A DNA stretch of 64,000 nt from Candidatus Puniceispirillum sp. (GTDB lineage Bacteria; Pseudomonadota; Alphaproteobacteria; Puniceispirillales; Puniceispirillaceae): contig JAOEUK010000003.1 in the NCBI GenBank assembly GCA_028382965.1, forward strand, positions 62,001-126,000, read 5' to 3'. The notes under the pieces were generated by a model. It saw nothing but the letters and a program-made list of their open reading frames with translations. It did no database searches and was not told the origin of the DNA. This document shows positions 1 through 8,172 of this stretch, piece after piece (within the stretch, counting starts at the first letter, position 1; the number at the start of each line of letters is the position of its first letter). The position numbers and the translations under genes were made by a program.

Positions 1-876
1 AGCTTCTGCTTCCGCAATCAGTTTTGCAGCCTCGCCACGAGCCCTTGGTACGATATCATTGCTGAACGCTTCTGCCTCATTTTTTAACCGATCCCGGTCT
101 TGACGCGCTCGCTGAACTTCATTGAAAGCATCAATCACATCCGCTGGTGGGTCAACCGCTAACAACTGCACATCACGCACACGGACGCCAACGCCGTATT
201 CACTTAACAAGTCTTGCAACTGCTGACGCGCCTGAACTTGTATAGACTGTCTTCCCTCAGTCAGCACATTTTTAATCGGTGTTCGGCCAATAATTTCACG
301 CATCACTGCTTCTGCGGTCACCTTTATTGTTTCATCTGGCTCCGCAAGGTTAAATAAGTACTCACCAGCATCAGAAATACGCCAAAATACAACAAAATCA
401 ATGTCTACAATGTTTTCATCACCTGTAATCATCTGGCTTTCATCAGAGATATCACGGCGCGAAGAGGAGTTCCCTGAGACGTCCCTAAAACCAATTTCTA
501 TCCGGTTATCGCTGGTAACTTCTGGCCTCAAAACAGACTCCACTGGATAAGGAATATGATAGTGTAATCCGGGAGGAGTTGTACGAACCCATTCACCAAA
601 ACGCAAAACCACGCCCTGCTGTGACGGATTAACGCGGTAAAACCCAGTCAAACCCCAAACGATACCAAAGATGACTAACAGCAGTAAAATACCTCGACCA
701 CCACCACCACCACTTGGCATCATTCGACGCCATGTTTCATTCAGTTGCCGCAATAATGCGTCAACATCTTGGGGAGGTTGGCCACCGCCTTGACCCCAAG
801 GACTGCCACCCTTGTTGCCACCTTGTCCCCAAGGACCCCCGCCACTGTCTTTGCCGCCGTCGTTATTCCATGGCAT
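1..876 (-). CDS. hflK: HflK, modulator of FtsH protease (partial, C-terminus beyond left edge)
   Basis: Membrane-anchored SPFH/prohibitin-family protein that, with HflC, forms the complex around the FtsH protease. The visible 292 codons read in one open frame from the ATG at 874-876 to the window edge. The N-terminus is rich in Gly, Asn and Gln (MPWNNDGGKDSGGGPWGQ). One hydrophobic segment (about residues 65-80, GILLLLVIFGIVWGL) follows, then the SPFH domain beginning near GFYRVNPSQQGVVLRFGEW and running through VDIDFVVFWRI and the coiled region RARQDRDRLKNEAEAF. This order is typical of HflK rather than HflC. The gene is divergent from mrp; hflC would be expected beyond the left edge. The missing C-terminus is due only to the window boundary. 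Confidence 0.95.
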   Translation of the reverse strand, partial: MPWNNDGGKDSGGGPWGQGGNKGGSPWGQGGGQPPQDVDALLRQLNETWRRMMPSGGGGGRGILLLLVIFGIVWGLTGFYRVNPSQQGVVLRFGEWVRTTPPGLHYHIPYPVESVLRPEVTSDNRIEIGFRDVSGNSSSRRDISDESQMITGDENIVDIDFVVFWRISDAGEYLFNLAEPDETIKVTAEAVMREIIGRTPIKNVLTEGRQSIQVQARQQLQDLLSEYGVGVRVRDVQLLAVDPPADVIDAFNEVQRARQDRDRLKNEAEAFSNDIVPRARGEAAKLIAEAEA

Positions 877-1092
877 GATGCTCTCGCTCCCTCACCCTTT
901 AACTGAAGTTTGCCACGATAATTCGTAACAATTTTTAATATAATTTTTTGTATAACCGATACTATTGGCCTTGTTATCACTGCCAGCACGTAAATTACCA
1001 CCCTTAACTTGAAAAATCAGTGTCCAAAGCTTATCTCATCAGTTCTACCACGTCTCACTCTAATATTTGTATGGAAGCGGTTGATTTCAAGA

Positions 1093-2214
1093 ATGGCACA
1101 CAAATTGAACGAGATAAAAATTATTGAGGCACTCTCTGGCATTAGTTTGCCAAATTCAGATGAGTCTATTGTCGACACAAACAGTGTTTCTGGCATTGTT
1201 ATTAAAGATGGGCATGTTGGTTTTACAATTGAAATTAATGCCAACGACAAAGACAAAGCGGACATGCTCCGTAACGCGGCAGAAAAAGCCGTTCTAGAGC
1301 TCGTGGGTGTTTTATCGGCAACGGCAATGTTAACAGCGCATCAATCCGGGCCTTCACTCCAATCAAAAAATCAAGAGCAAGGCACTCCAATTGGAGCAGG
1401 GCAAAAAATGCAAGAGAAGCCCCATCAGCCAGCAACACATGTGATTGCCGTCGCGTCGGGCAAAGGCGGTGTTGGCAAGTCAACAACTTCCATTAACCTA
1501 GCGCTTGCACTCACATCACTTGGAAAAAAAGTAGGGATCCTTGATGCAGATATTTATGGCCCATCATTGCCGCGCCTTATCGGATTAAACCGCAAACCTG
1601 AAAGTGATGGCAAAAAGATTATGCCTATTAAAGCTTGGGGACTGCAAACCATGTCAATTGGCTACCTTGTGGCAGAAGACGCGCCAACAATTTGGCGCGG
1701 ACCAATGGTCATGAGTGCCATCGAACAGATGCTGCGCGATGTGGCATGGGATGCTCTGGATGTATTAGTTATTGACATGCCACCAGGCACTGGTGATGCG
1801 CAATTAACCATCTCACAGCGTGCTGCGCTGTCTGGCGCTGTGATAGTCTCAACACCTCAAGATTTGGCGCTTATTGACGCTCGAAAAGGGTTAAACATGT
1901 TCCGCAAAGTGAATGTGCCGTTGCTTGGTATCGTTGAAAATATGAGCCATTTTCTTTGCACCGACTGTGGTGCACGTCATGAGATATTTGGAAATGGTGG
2001 CGCTAAAGCGGAGGCTGCTAAATTAGGAGTTCCTTTTCTTGGCGAAATCCCCTTGGAAATGGCCATCCGGCAGACTTCAGATGATGGCACCCCTATTGTT
2101 TCAAGCCAACCAGAAAGTCCTCATGCAGAACATTACCGTTCGATCGCCGCGGCCGTGTTAAATTCACTTGAGCACAACACGCCAAAAGCCAGCCCAAAAA
2201 TTGTTTTTGAGTGA
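1093..2214 (+). CDS. mrp: Mrp/ApbC family iron-sulfur cluster carrier P-loop ATPase
   Basis: A 373-residue cytosolic P-loop NTPase of the Mrp/NBP35 family, which binds and transfers [4Fe-4S] clusters to apoproteins. An N-terminal MIP18/DUF59-like domain occupies about residues 1-85. A Gln/Pro-rich linker leads to the deviant Walker A SGKGGVGKST near residue 122, followed by the switch motif DADIYGPSLPRL, and VIDMPPGTGDAQL. The CxxC pair (Cys289 and Cys292, in LCTDCG) that bridges the cluster in the dimer is present. An upstream in-frame TTG at 1009 would add 28 residues unlike the family, so the ATG at 1093 is preferred; no strong ribosome binding site decides it. It converges with folA. Confidence 0.93.
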   Translation: MAHKLNEIKIIEALSGISLPNSDESIVDTNSVSGIVIKDGHVGFTIEINANDKDKADMLRNAAEKAVLELVGVLSATAMLTAHQSGPSLQSKNQEQGTPIGAGQKMQEKPHQPATHVIAVASGKGGVGKSTTSINLALALTSLGKKVGILDADIYGPSLPRLIGLNRKPESDGKKIMPIKAWGLQTMSIGYLVAEDAPTIWRGPMVMSAIEQMLRDVAWDALDVLVIDMPPGTGDAQLTISQRAALSGAVIVSTPQDLALIDARKGLNMFRKVNVPLLGIVENMSHFLCTDCGARHEIFGNGGAKAEAAKLGVPFLGEIPLEMAIRQTSDDGTPIVSSQPESPHAEHYRSIAAAVLNSLEHNTPKASPKIVFE

Positions 2215-2243
2215 CATTTGTTAAAAAATTAAAAATAAATATT

Positions 2244-2789
2244 TTAATACAATGACTTGGAAACACCACGCCTGTAAACACGTTCATAGCGGTATGCAGG
2301 AGTGCTACCACTGGGCGCAATCTGAGTTTCAACTTCGACTTTCCAATCTGCTTTTGGTAATTCAGGGAAATAGGCAGCATCCGCACCACCATTTGGAGTG
2401 GAAACAACAACCGTACGCTCAACTCGGTGACAGAAATCAAGGCCTTGTCGGTAAATTTCACCACCCCCAAAAAGAATAATTTCAGAATAGGCATCAGGCG
2501 TATTTTCTATCCAAAATCGGGCCGCCAAGATTGCTGACTCAATCGATGGAACTGAAACTGCCCCGTCTGCAGACCATTTGGCATCGCGGGTCATAACAAT
2601 GCTTGCGCGGCCAGGTAGTGGTCGACCAATTGAGTCCCATGTCTTGCGTCCCATGATTAACGGACGCCCAATAGTTAGCATTTTAACACGTTTCAAATCG
2701 TTTGGAATATGCCATATTAGACCTTTTCCGTCGCCGATAACACGATTTTCAGCCATTGCAACTACAGCCGTCATATGCATCGTTGTCAT
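2244..2789 (-). CDS. folA: Dihydrofolate reductase
   Basis: Reduces dihydrofolate to tetrahydrofolate with NADPH, regenerating the folate oxidised by thymidylate synthase. The 181-residue protein has the family signature in order: TAVVAMAENRVIG, the catalytic-Asp segment WHIPNDLKRVK, IMGRKTWDSIGRPLPGR, and the late FGGGEIYRQGL NADPH-binding loop. It lies just downstream of thyA on the same strand. The ATG at 2789 is 5 bases after the thyA stop; a TTG at 2798 would overlap the thyA stop, and the internal ATGs at 2780 and 2774 are also possible starts. The tight linkage implies translational coupling with thyA. Confidence 0.93.
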   Translation of the reverse strand: MTTMHMTAVVAMAENRVIGDGKGLIWHIPNDLKRVKMLTIGRPLIMGRKTWDSIGRPLPGRASIVMTRDAKWSADGAVSVPSIESAILAARFWIENTPDAYSEIILFGGGEIYRQGLDFCHRVERTVVVSTPNGGADAAYFPELPKADWKVEVETQIAPSGSTPAYRYERVYRRGVSKSLY

Positions 2790-2794
2790 AAGAA

Positions 2795-3589
2795 TCAAAC
2801 CGCGATCGGCGCAGCAATATGCGGCGCAGCAACATAATCTATAATTTCAAAATCTTCAAATTTGAATTCGTCTATATGACCCGGCACATTGTGGATTATA
2901 AGTTTAGGCAATTTGGTTGGCTGGCGTGTCAGTTGACTACGCGCCTGGTCAAAATGGTTAACATATAAATGTGCATCCCCAATTGTATGAATAAATTCGC
3001 CAGCTTTAAGGTCACAAATTTTGGCAACCATATGTGTTAATAGAGCATATGACGCGATGTTAAATGGCACACCCAAAAAACTATCAGCACTGCGCTGGTA
3101 TAACTGACAAGAAAGACGATCATTGGCTACATGAAATTGAAACAAGCAATGGCACGGCGGTAATGCCATTTTTGTTACATCACCAGGATTCCAAGCGGTA
3201 AGCATTAAACGGCGGGAATTCGGATCAGATTTAATCATTTCAATAAGATCGGCAAGTTGATCAATTTCTACGCCATCAGCAGTTTGCCAACGCCGCCACT
3301 GTTTTCCATAAACTGGTCCAAGATCACCACTCTCATCTGCCCACTCATTCCAAATTGAGACGCCATTTTCTTGCAGATATCGAATATTAGTGTCGCCACT
3401 GATAAACCAAAGTAACTCGTGAATGATTGATCTAATATGAAGTTTTTTTGTTGTTAACAATGGAAATCCATTAGCAAGATCAAAACGCATTTGATGCCCA
3501 AAAACTGCTCGTGTGCCTGTCCTTGTGCGATCACCACGATCCACACCTTCGTCAAGAATTTGTCGCAGTAAATTCAGATATTGCTGCAT
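2795..3589 (-). CDS. thyA: Thymidylate synthase (ThyA type)
   Basis: Converts dUMP to dTMP using 5,10-methylenetetrahydrofolate. The 264-residue length equals the classical short bacterial ThyA. Key motifs are [17 protein letters not shown] at the N-terminus, [11 protein letters not shown], and the active-site Cys in [12 protein letters not shown]. The dUMP-binding [17 protein letters not shown] and the HLYVNHFDQ segment are also present. It is first in a two-gene minus-strand operon with folA, the usual pairing that couples folate oxidation to its reduction. The ATG start at 3587-3589 matches the conserved N-terminus [15 protein letters not shown]. Confidence 0.97.
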   Translation of the reverse strand: MQQYLNLLRQILDEGVDRGDRTRTGTRAVFGHQMRFDLANGFPLLTTKKLHIRSIIHELLWFISGDTNIRYLQENGVSIWNEWADESGDLGPVYGKQWRRWQTADGVEIDQLADLIEMIKSDPNSRRLMLTAWNPGDVTKMALPPCHCLFQFHVANDRLSCQLYQRSADSFLGVPFNIASYALLTHMVAKICDLKAGEFIHTIGDAHLYVNHFDQARSQLTRQPTKLPKLIIHNVPGHIDEFKFEDFEIIDYVAAPHIAAPIAV

Positions 3590-3746
3590 CTCAGATCCAA
3601 TTCAAGAATATTTGCACTTCACAACGTATCTTAACTGTAGGTTAAACACGTACATTTAATTCTGAATCTAAAATGCCATGGCTAGACAGAGCCGCGCAAG
3701 CTTATAATCATTAAAAATGACTAATGAAAATTTATTGAAAATACAG

Positions 3747-3766
3747 CTAAAATATAATTATTTTAG
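3747..3766. repeat. AT-rich 20-bp inverted repeat upstream of ssrA
   Basis: CTAAAAT and ATTTTAG arms of 7 bp surround ATAATT, about 65 bp before the tmRNA acceptor half. It includes TATAAT at 3753-3758, so it may overlap an ssrA promoter. The only nearby -35-like hexamer (TTGAAA at 3735-3740) is too close (12-bp spacing), so this is not called a promoter. Confidence 0.3.
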
Positions 3767-3831
3767 GAATAAAGAGCATCCAAATCAAAACTGTTCTTTA
3801 AAAGCTGCGCTATTACTTCTATATTAATATT

Positions 3832-3911
3832 GCTGGGAAACCAGCTATGGCGATAAACGTGCTGTGGAATAAGCAGAGCGGACCCGGGGGCGGTACCCGG
3901 CGCCTCCACCA
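3832..3911 (+). ncRNA. ssrA: tmRNA acceptor piece (3' half of two-piece ssrA)
   Basis: This is the aminoacylated half of a permuted tmRNA. The 3' end is CGCCTCC-A-CCA ending at 3911, with CCA encoded. A perfect T-arm (CCGGG 3884-3888, seven-base loop, CCCGG) precedes the acceptor strand directly, as in alphaproteobacterial tmRNA. The acceptor strand pairs with GGGGGCG at 3970-3976 of the coding piece (7 bp including one G-U). A GCTGG-GAAA-CCAGC hairpin at 3832-3845 is taken as its 5' part, but the true 5' end is uncertain by tens of bases. Known family behaviour: the precursor is cut to remove the stretch up to 3969. Confidence 0.88.
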
Positions 3912-3969
3912 TTTTAGCCCAAGCAGCTGGTCAACACGAACCTAGCGCTGCACTTAGGGCTGAAAGAGT
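3912..3969 (+). other. Intervening segment of the permuted tmRNA precursor
   Basis: About 58 bases between the encoded CCA of the acceptor half and the first G of the coding half. In permuted tmRNAs this stretch is excised to leave two base-paired RNAs. No ORF or other feature is seen in it. Confidence 0.75.
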
Positions 3970-4190
3970 GGGGGCGAAATAGGATCGACGCATGTTGTAA
4001 AGACAGTATTTTCGTTCGGTATGGTATCCACCGTTATCGGGCTATGTAGTAGTTGCAAATGACAACACTGCTCCGGTCGCAATCGCAGCCTAACGGCAGC
4101 GGGAGTAACCGATCTTAAGTCCAGATCGATTGAGCTCGACCTGGCGGGGTTTGGAGCGCACCTGGCAACAGAAGCGTTCCGCTTTAATAT
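3970..4190 (+). ncRNA. ssrA: tmRNA coding piece (5' half of two-piece ssrA)
   Basis: Begins GGGGGCGAAATAGGATCGAC, the characteristic tmRNA 5' end with its D-loop-like segment. It carries the tag reading frame at 4055-4093: resume codon GCA, then codons for ANDNTAPVAIAA in total, then TAA. The product tag added to stalled proteins is therefore (A)ANDNTAPVAIAA; AND at its start is the usual beginning. The 3' end is approximate; a small AAGCG-TTC-CGCTT hairpin at 4172-4184 followed by TTAATATTT may mark termination. The tag-binding adaptor gene sspB follows on the same strand. Confidence 0.92.
4172..4190 (+). terminator. Possible weak terminator of ssrA
   Basis: A 5-bp hairpin (AAGCG, loop TTC, CGCTT) is followed by an interrupted T-rich stretch. 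The stem is short and the T-run broken, so it may instead be part of the mature tmRNA. Confidence 0.25.
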
Positions 4191-4282
4191 TTCTGGCGCA
4201 ATTCAGAGACGTATAAATGATCAAGAGGACTAGGCATTAAGTCTATTAAAAAGGCCCATTGAAAAGGAAAGATCGTCACCTA

Positions 4283-4816
4283 ATGACAGATAGTGAGATG
4301 CTGCAAACAGGCTTGAATTATGAACTCTTGGTTGAGGATGCCCTCCGGTCTGTTGTCCGCACAGCGCTTGGCATTGTCGAAAAGGTAGGACTGCCGGGTG
4401 AAACACATTTTTATATAAGTTTCTCAACGTTATATTCAGGTGTTGAAATCGATGATCACCTTCGGTCAAAGCATCCAGAAAACATGACAATTGTGCTGCA
4501 GCATCAATTTGCTGACCTCAAAGTCAATGACGATGAATTTTCTGTCACTTTATTTTTTTCTGGCAAACCAAGTCCAATGATTATCCCATTTCAAGCCATC
4601 ACCAGCTTTAACGACCCATCGGTAGGCTTTGGACTTCAATTCGGCATGGCTGATGAAGATGAGGATGATAATGAGCAGACCGTTGCTGGAAAAGACGATA
4701 ATGTCGCTGGCTTAAAAAATGGCAATCACAAGGCAAATCAAAGTAATGAGAATTCGAATGGAAATAGTGCTGATGTCGTGTCGCTTGATAAATTTCGCAA
4801 AAAACCTACTAAATAA
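4283..4816 (+). CDS. sspB: SspB, ClpXP adaptor for ssrA-tagged proteins (alpha type)
   Basis: Adaptor that binds the ssrA degradation tag and tethers tagged proteins to ClpXP. The globular substrate-binding domain covers about residues 1-125 (LNYELLVEDALRSVV, THFYISFSTLYSGVEI, VLQHQFADLKV, IPFQAITSFNDPSVGFGLQF). A very acidic, then Asn-rich flexible linker follows, and the protein ends in VVSLDKFRKKP, the short tail that in this family docks on ClpX. The 177-residue length fits. The ATG at 4283 is chosen; an in-frame TTG at 4259 is possible, with a purine-rich AAGGAAAG between them. It sits directly downstream of ssrA, which encodes the tag it recognises. Confidence 0.92.
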   Translation: MTDSEMLQTGLNYELLVEDALRSVVRTALGIVEKVGLPGETHFYISFSTLYSGVEIDDHLRSKHPENMTIVLQHQFADLKVNDDEFSVTLFFSGKPSPMIIPFQAITSFNDPSVGFGLQFGMADEDEDDNEQTVAGKDDNVAGLKNGNHKANQSNENSNGNSADVVSLDKFRKKPTK

Positions 4817-4903
4817 AATGTCTGCCACTTTCTGGCTATTCGCATATCATATTTTAAGCCGACCACCTTTTGTTTTGCTGCTTGATAGTCACAGGATCTA
4901 AAA

Positions 4904-6511
4904 ATGGCCGAGTTTTCCTATAGCCCAATGTTTCCCATAACCGCTGATACAACAGAGTATGAGCTTATCACAAGTGAACATATTAAACTTGTTGAAATGG
5001 ATGGTGAAGCTTTTTTACGGGTAGATGCCAAGGCTCTAACTATACTTGCTGAACGAGCCTTTGCTGATATTTCCCATCTTCTTCGCAGCTCTCATCTTAG
5101 CCAACTTGCTGATATTTTAAAAGATCCAGAAGCTTCAAAAAACGATCGATTTGTTGCCCTTGAAATGTTAAAAAATGCTGTCATTTCTGCCGAAGGCTTA
5201 TTGCCAATGTGTCAAGACACCGGAACTGCACTTGTGACCGGTTATCGAGGAGACCATGTTCTAGTTAATAATGATGATGGCGAAGCATTATCGCGTGGGA
5301 TCTACAACACATACCAGAATTGCAATTTACGCTACTCACAACTGACAGCGCATACGATGTTCGAAGAAAGTAATACTGCAACCAACCTACCCGCACAAAT
5401 TGAAATTAACGCTGGTAAAGGCCTTGAATATAAATTTGCTTTCATCCAAAAGGGTGGCGGATCGGCAAATAAAGCATTCCTTCACCAAAAAACTAAAGCA
5501 GTGCTGAACCCACAGGGGCTTCGTGAGTTCATTCATACTGCCATCCTTGATCTTGGCACATCGGCTTGTCCACCATATCACTTGGCCATAGTCATTGGGG
5601 GCACGTCAGCAGAATTAACTATGAAAACAGTGAAGATGGCCTCTATCAAAGCACTGGAAAATCTCCCTAAAGAAGGCAACGCTTCAGGCCATGCATGGCG
5701 TGACCTTGAGTGGGAGGCGGAGATTTTGCAAATCACGCGTGATCTTGGAATTGGAGCACAATTTGGCGGTAAATATTACTGCCATGATGTACGGGTGATC
5801 AGATTACCGCGCCATGGTGCTTCTTGCCCAATCGGAATTGGCGTTTCTTGCGCAGCAGACCGACAAGCCTTTGCTAAAATTACTTCTGAAGGGCTGTTTA
5901 TAGAAAAATTAGAACGAAACCCTTCTAAATTTTTACCCGAGCTTTTGGAAGATGACAACAGCGACGTTGTCGCAATAGACTTGAACAAACCGATGACCGA
6001 GATATTAGCAACACTCAGCCAGCACCCTGTTGAAACTCGTTTGGCTCTCTCCGGCCCTTTAATTGTGGCGCGAGATATTGCTCATGCAAAATTATTAGAG
6101 GAGTTGGAAAGCAAAGGAAAGTTACCTGACTATTTCAAAAATCACCCAGTCTACTATGCAGGACCTGCAAAAACGCCCGCAGGTTTAGCTTCAGGTTCAT
6201 TTGGGCCTACCACAGCTGGTCGCATGGACTCTTATGTGCCAACATTTCAAGCTGCTGGCGGTTCAATGGTTATGTTAGCAAAAGGAAACAGATCTCGGCT
6301 TGTGCGTGACTCATGCAACAAACATGGTGGATTTTATTTAGGTTCAATTGGCGGGGTTGCAGCCAAATTAGCAGTTGAGTCAATTAAGAGGGTAGAAGTG
6401 CTAGAGTACCCAGAACTGGGCATGGAAGCAGTATGGAAAATTGAAGTCGAAAATTTTCCAGCATTTATTATCATGGATGACAAGGGCAACGACTTCTTTG
6501 ACCTTAGTTAG
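4904..6511 (+). CDS. fumA: Class I (iron-sulfur) fumarate hydratase
   Basis: Interconverts fumarate and malate in the TCA cycle with a [4Fe-4S] cluster. The 535-residue single chain has the FumA/FumB arrangement: the N-terminal alpha-type domain followed by the C-terminal beta-type domain. Likely cluster cysteines lie in [19 protein letters not shown] and GASCPIGIG. The C-terminal domain shows [25 protein letters not shown] and [10 protein letters not shown]. The start has a good ribosome binding site (AGGA 7 bases before the ATG). It follows sspB by 87 bp with no recognisable shared role. The class is oxygen-sensitive; no class II fumC is seen in the window. Confidence 0.94.
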   Translation: MAEFSYSPMFPITADTTEYELITSEHIKLVEMDGEAFLRVDAKALTILAERAFADISHLLRSSHLSQLADILKDPEASKNDRFVALEMLKNAVISAEGLLPMCQDTGTALVTGYRGDHVLVNNDDGEALSRGIYNTYQNCNLRYSQLTAHTMFEESNTATNLPAQIEINAGKGLEYKFAFIQKGGGSANKAFLHQKTKAVLNPQGLREFIHTAILDLGTSACPPYHLAIVIGGTSAELTMKTVKMASIKALENLPKEGNASGHAWRDLEWEAEILQITRDLGIGAQFGGKYYCHDVRVIRLPRHGASCPIGIGVSCAADRQAFAKITSEGLFIEKLERNPSKFLPELLEDDNSDVVAIDLNKPMTEILATLSQHPVETRLALSGPLIVARDIAHAKLLEELESKGKLPDYFKNHPVYYAGPAKTPAGLASGSFGPTTAGRMDSYVPTFQAAGGSMVMLAKGNRSRLVRDSCNKHGGFYLGSIGGVAAKLAVESIKRVEVLEYPELGMEAVWKIEVENFPAFIIMDDKGNDFFDLS

Positions 6512-6531
6512 AAAATCATTTTTTTAAGCTT

Positions 6532-7689
6532 TCAAAAAGCTTTACCGCGCGCTGTTATTGGCCATAAAGCCTCAACTTTACCATTGCGAACCCCAACATA
6601 CCAATCATGTAAATTGCATGTTGGATCACAATGGCCAGGCACCAGTTTCAGCTTATCGCCAACCCTTAGCATACATTCTGGATCTTCAATTTCCCCATGC
6701 TCGTCTGTGCATTTGACGTATTTAATATCATTTCGAGCAAAAATTACAGGCAAACCGCTATCAACCGATTGCACTTTCAACCCTGCATCGCAAATTGCTT
6801 TATCATCTCTTACATGACTCATGACGGAAGTCAGTATAAATAGCGCGTTTTCCCATTCACTTTGATCCATCCGTTGATCGTTCTTATCAAGTACCCGCCC
6901 ATAATCTGCATCCATGAAAGCGTATGAGCCACACTGCAACTCGTTATAAACACCAGACTCACCCTCAAATCGAAACGAACCAGTTCCCCCACCTCCAATA
7001 ATATCACATACGAGACCAACTCTGTTTAATTCATCGAGCACTTCATTCACAATTCTCATCATGCTGGTGTTTTCAGTCTTTCGATCATCATACTTTTTTA
7101 GATGTTGCATAGCTCCGTGATAAGCTTGAATACCCGCAAACTTGATCCCCACAGCCAAATCAATCTCCGTTGCTATTTTTATTGCTGAAGCAGTTGTTAA
7201 AACACCGCATCGCCCAGCACCACAATCAATTTCCACAAGACATTCAATCTGAGTTTGATGTTTAACTGCAGCCTCAGAAAGTTCTGCTACATTAGCTAGA
7301 TCATCAACACAGCAAATTACACGTGCCCCAAGTTTTGGCAATCTAGCAAGTCGATCTATTTTCACAGGATCCCGAACTTGGTTAGACACCAAAATATCCT
7401 TGATGCCTCCTCTCACAAATGCTTCTGCTTCGCTAACTTTCTGGCAAGCCACGCCACAACTTCCACCTAAGCGTTCTTGCAACAACGCCACATCAACAGA
7501 CTTATGCATTTTTCCATGTATGCGGTGCCTTACTTGCATAGATCTGGCAAGATTTCCCATCTTAATGATATTGCGTTCAAGGGCATCCAAATCCAAAACA
7601 AGGCATGGCGTTTGAATATCTGCTTCATTCATCCCTACCAATGCAGGTACATTGAAACCGACTTCAAGATTTTTGACATTGATATTCAC
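6532..7689 (-). CDS. bhcC: Beta-hydroxyaspartate aldolase (D-threonine aldolase-like, BhcC type)
   Basis: PLP fold-type III enzyme (alanine racemase-like N-terminal barrel plus a metal-binding C-terminal domain). The PLP lysine is in HGKMHKSVD, the phosphate-binding glycines in IIGGGGTGSF, and the metal site in LVPGHCDPTCNLHDWYVG. From memory of the family, the sequence is much closer to D-3-hydroxyaspartate aldolase / BhcC of Paracoccus, which splits beta-hydroxyaspartate into glycine and glyoxylate, than to generic D-threonine aldolases. The first codon is GTG at 7689; the residues it adds (LEVGFNVPALVGM) fit the conserved N-terminus, so it is preferred over the ATG at 7632. No bhcA, bhcB or bhcD is seen nearby. 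The L-lactate dehydrogenase-like gene upstream acts on a related class of hydroxyacids. Confidence 0.75.
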   Translation of the reverse strand: MNINVKNLEVGFNVPALVGMNEADIQTPCLVLDLDALERNIIKMGNLARSMQVRHRIHGKMHKSVDVALLQERLGGSCGVACQKVSEAEAFVRGGIKDILVSNQVRDPVKIDRLARLPKLGARVICCVDDLANVAELSEAAVKHQTQIECLVEIDCGAGRCGVLTTASAIKIATEIDLAVGIKFAGIQAYHGAMQHLKKYDDRKTENTSMMRIVNEVLDELNRVGLVCDIIGGGGTGSFRFEGESGVYNELQCGSYAFMDADYGRVLDKNDQRMDQSEWENALFILTSVMSHVRDDKAICDAGLKVQSVDSGLPVIFARNDIKYVKCTDEHGEIEDPECMLRVGDKLKLVPGHCDPTCNLHDWYVGVRNGKVEALWPITARGKAF

Positions 7690-7784
7690 AACATTCCGCC
7701 CATTTTTTTAAAGGTATTAGGTGCTATCTTGCCCAACTTTAATAACTTGGTCTAATATTGAATGATATATCTTCTAAATACACT

Positions 7785-8172
7785 CTAATTCGCCAAGCAA
7801 TGCTTCAATTTCTTCATTTTACCAATTCTAGGATTAAAGCTATTGGTTGGATCACACTCCTTATAAAATCTTGCCAAATTTTGATCTGCTGCCTATATAT
7901 TTCCAACATTTTTTTCTGCAGAAAACTTAACGCCGCGGCGCTGAATAAACGCTAATAGTTGTTCTTTGACTTGAACCGGATCATAACCTTTTTTCACAAC
8001 ATAACCTTGGTGAAAGACATGACAGAAAAAATGTCCATAATAAAGCTTGTGATTAATGGCGTCTTTAATGCTAGCGGGCAATTTTTCAAGCCAATTTCGC
8101 TCATTTCGCTTTAAAACGATTTTCAACAATCCCCTTCAGTTGGGAAACAAAATCAGACAACGCAGGAATCAT
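7785..8172 (-). pseudogene. dld: Remnant of quinone-dependent D-lactate dehydrogenase (internal deletion and frameshift)
   Basis: About 388 bp remain of a gene whose intact relatives encode roughly 570 residues. It starts with ATG at 8172 overlapping the stop of the lldD-like gene by four bases (ATGA). About 20 residues resembling the Dld N-terminus (LSDFVSQLKGIVENRF) are followed by a stop at 8101. In another frame, residues match the extreme C-terminal part of E. coli Dld (LKRNERNWLEKLP, KLYYGHFFCHVFHQGYVVKK, then VKFSAEKNVGNI). A further one-base shift then gives FYKECDPTNSFNPRIGK and a stop at 7785. The whole FAD-binding and central region is absent. Intact neighbours rule out general sequence error, and the missing central region cannot be a sequencing slip. 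Confidence 0.85.

Noticed and set aside
4719-4901. 60-codon frame overlapping the end of sspB
   Set aside because: Lies out of frame in the sspB linker and continues into the spacer; no protein-like features.
6526-6542. AAGCTTT-CAA-AAAGCTT hairpin between the fumarase and aldolase genes as a terminator
   Set aside because: It overlaps the end of the aldolase gene and the T-run lies on the wrong side for either strand.
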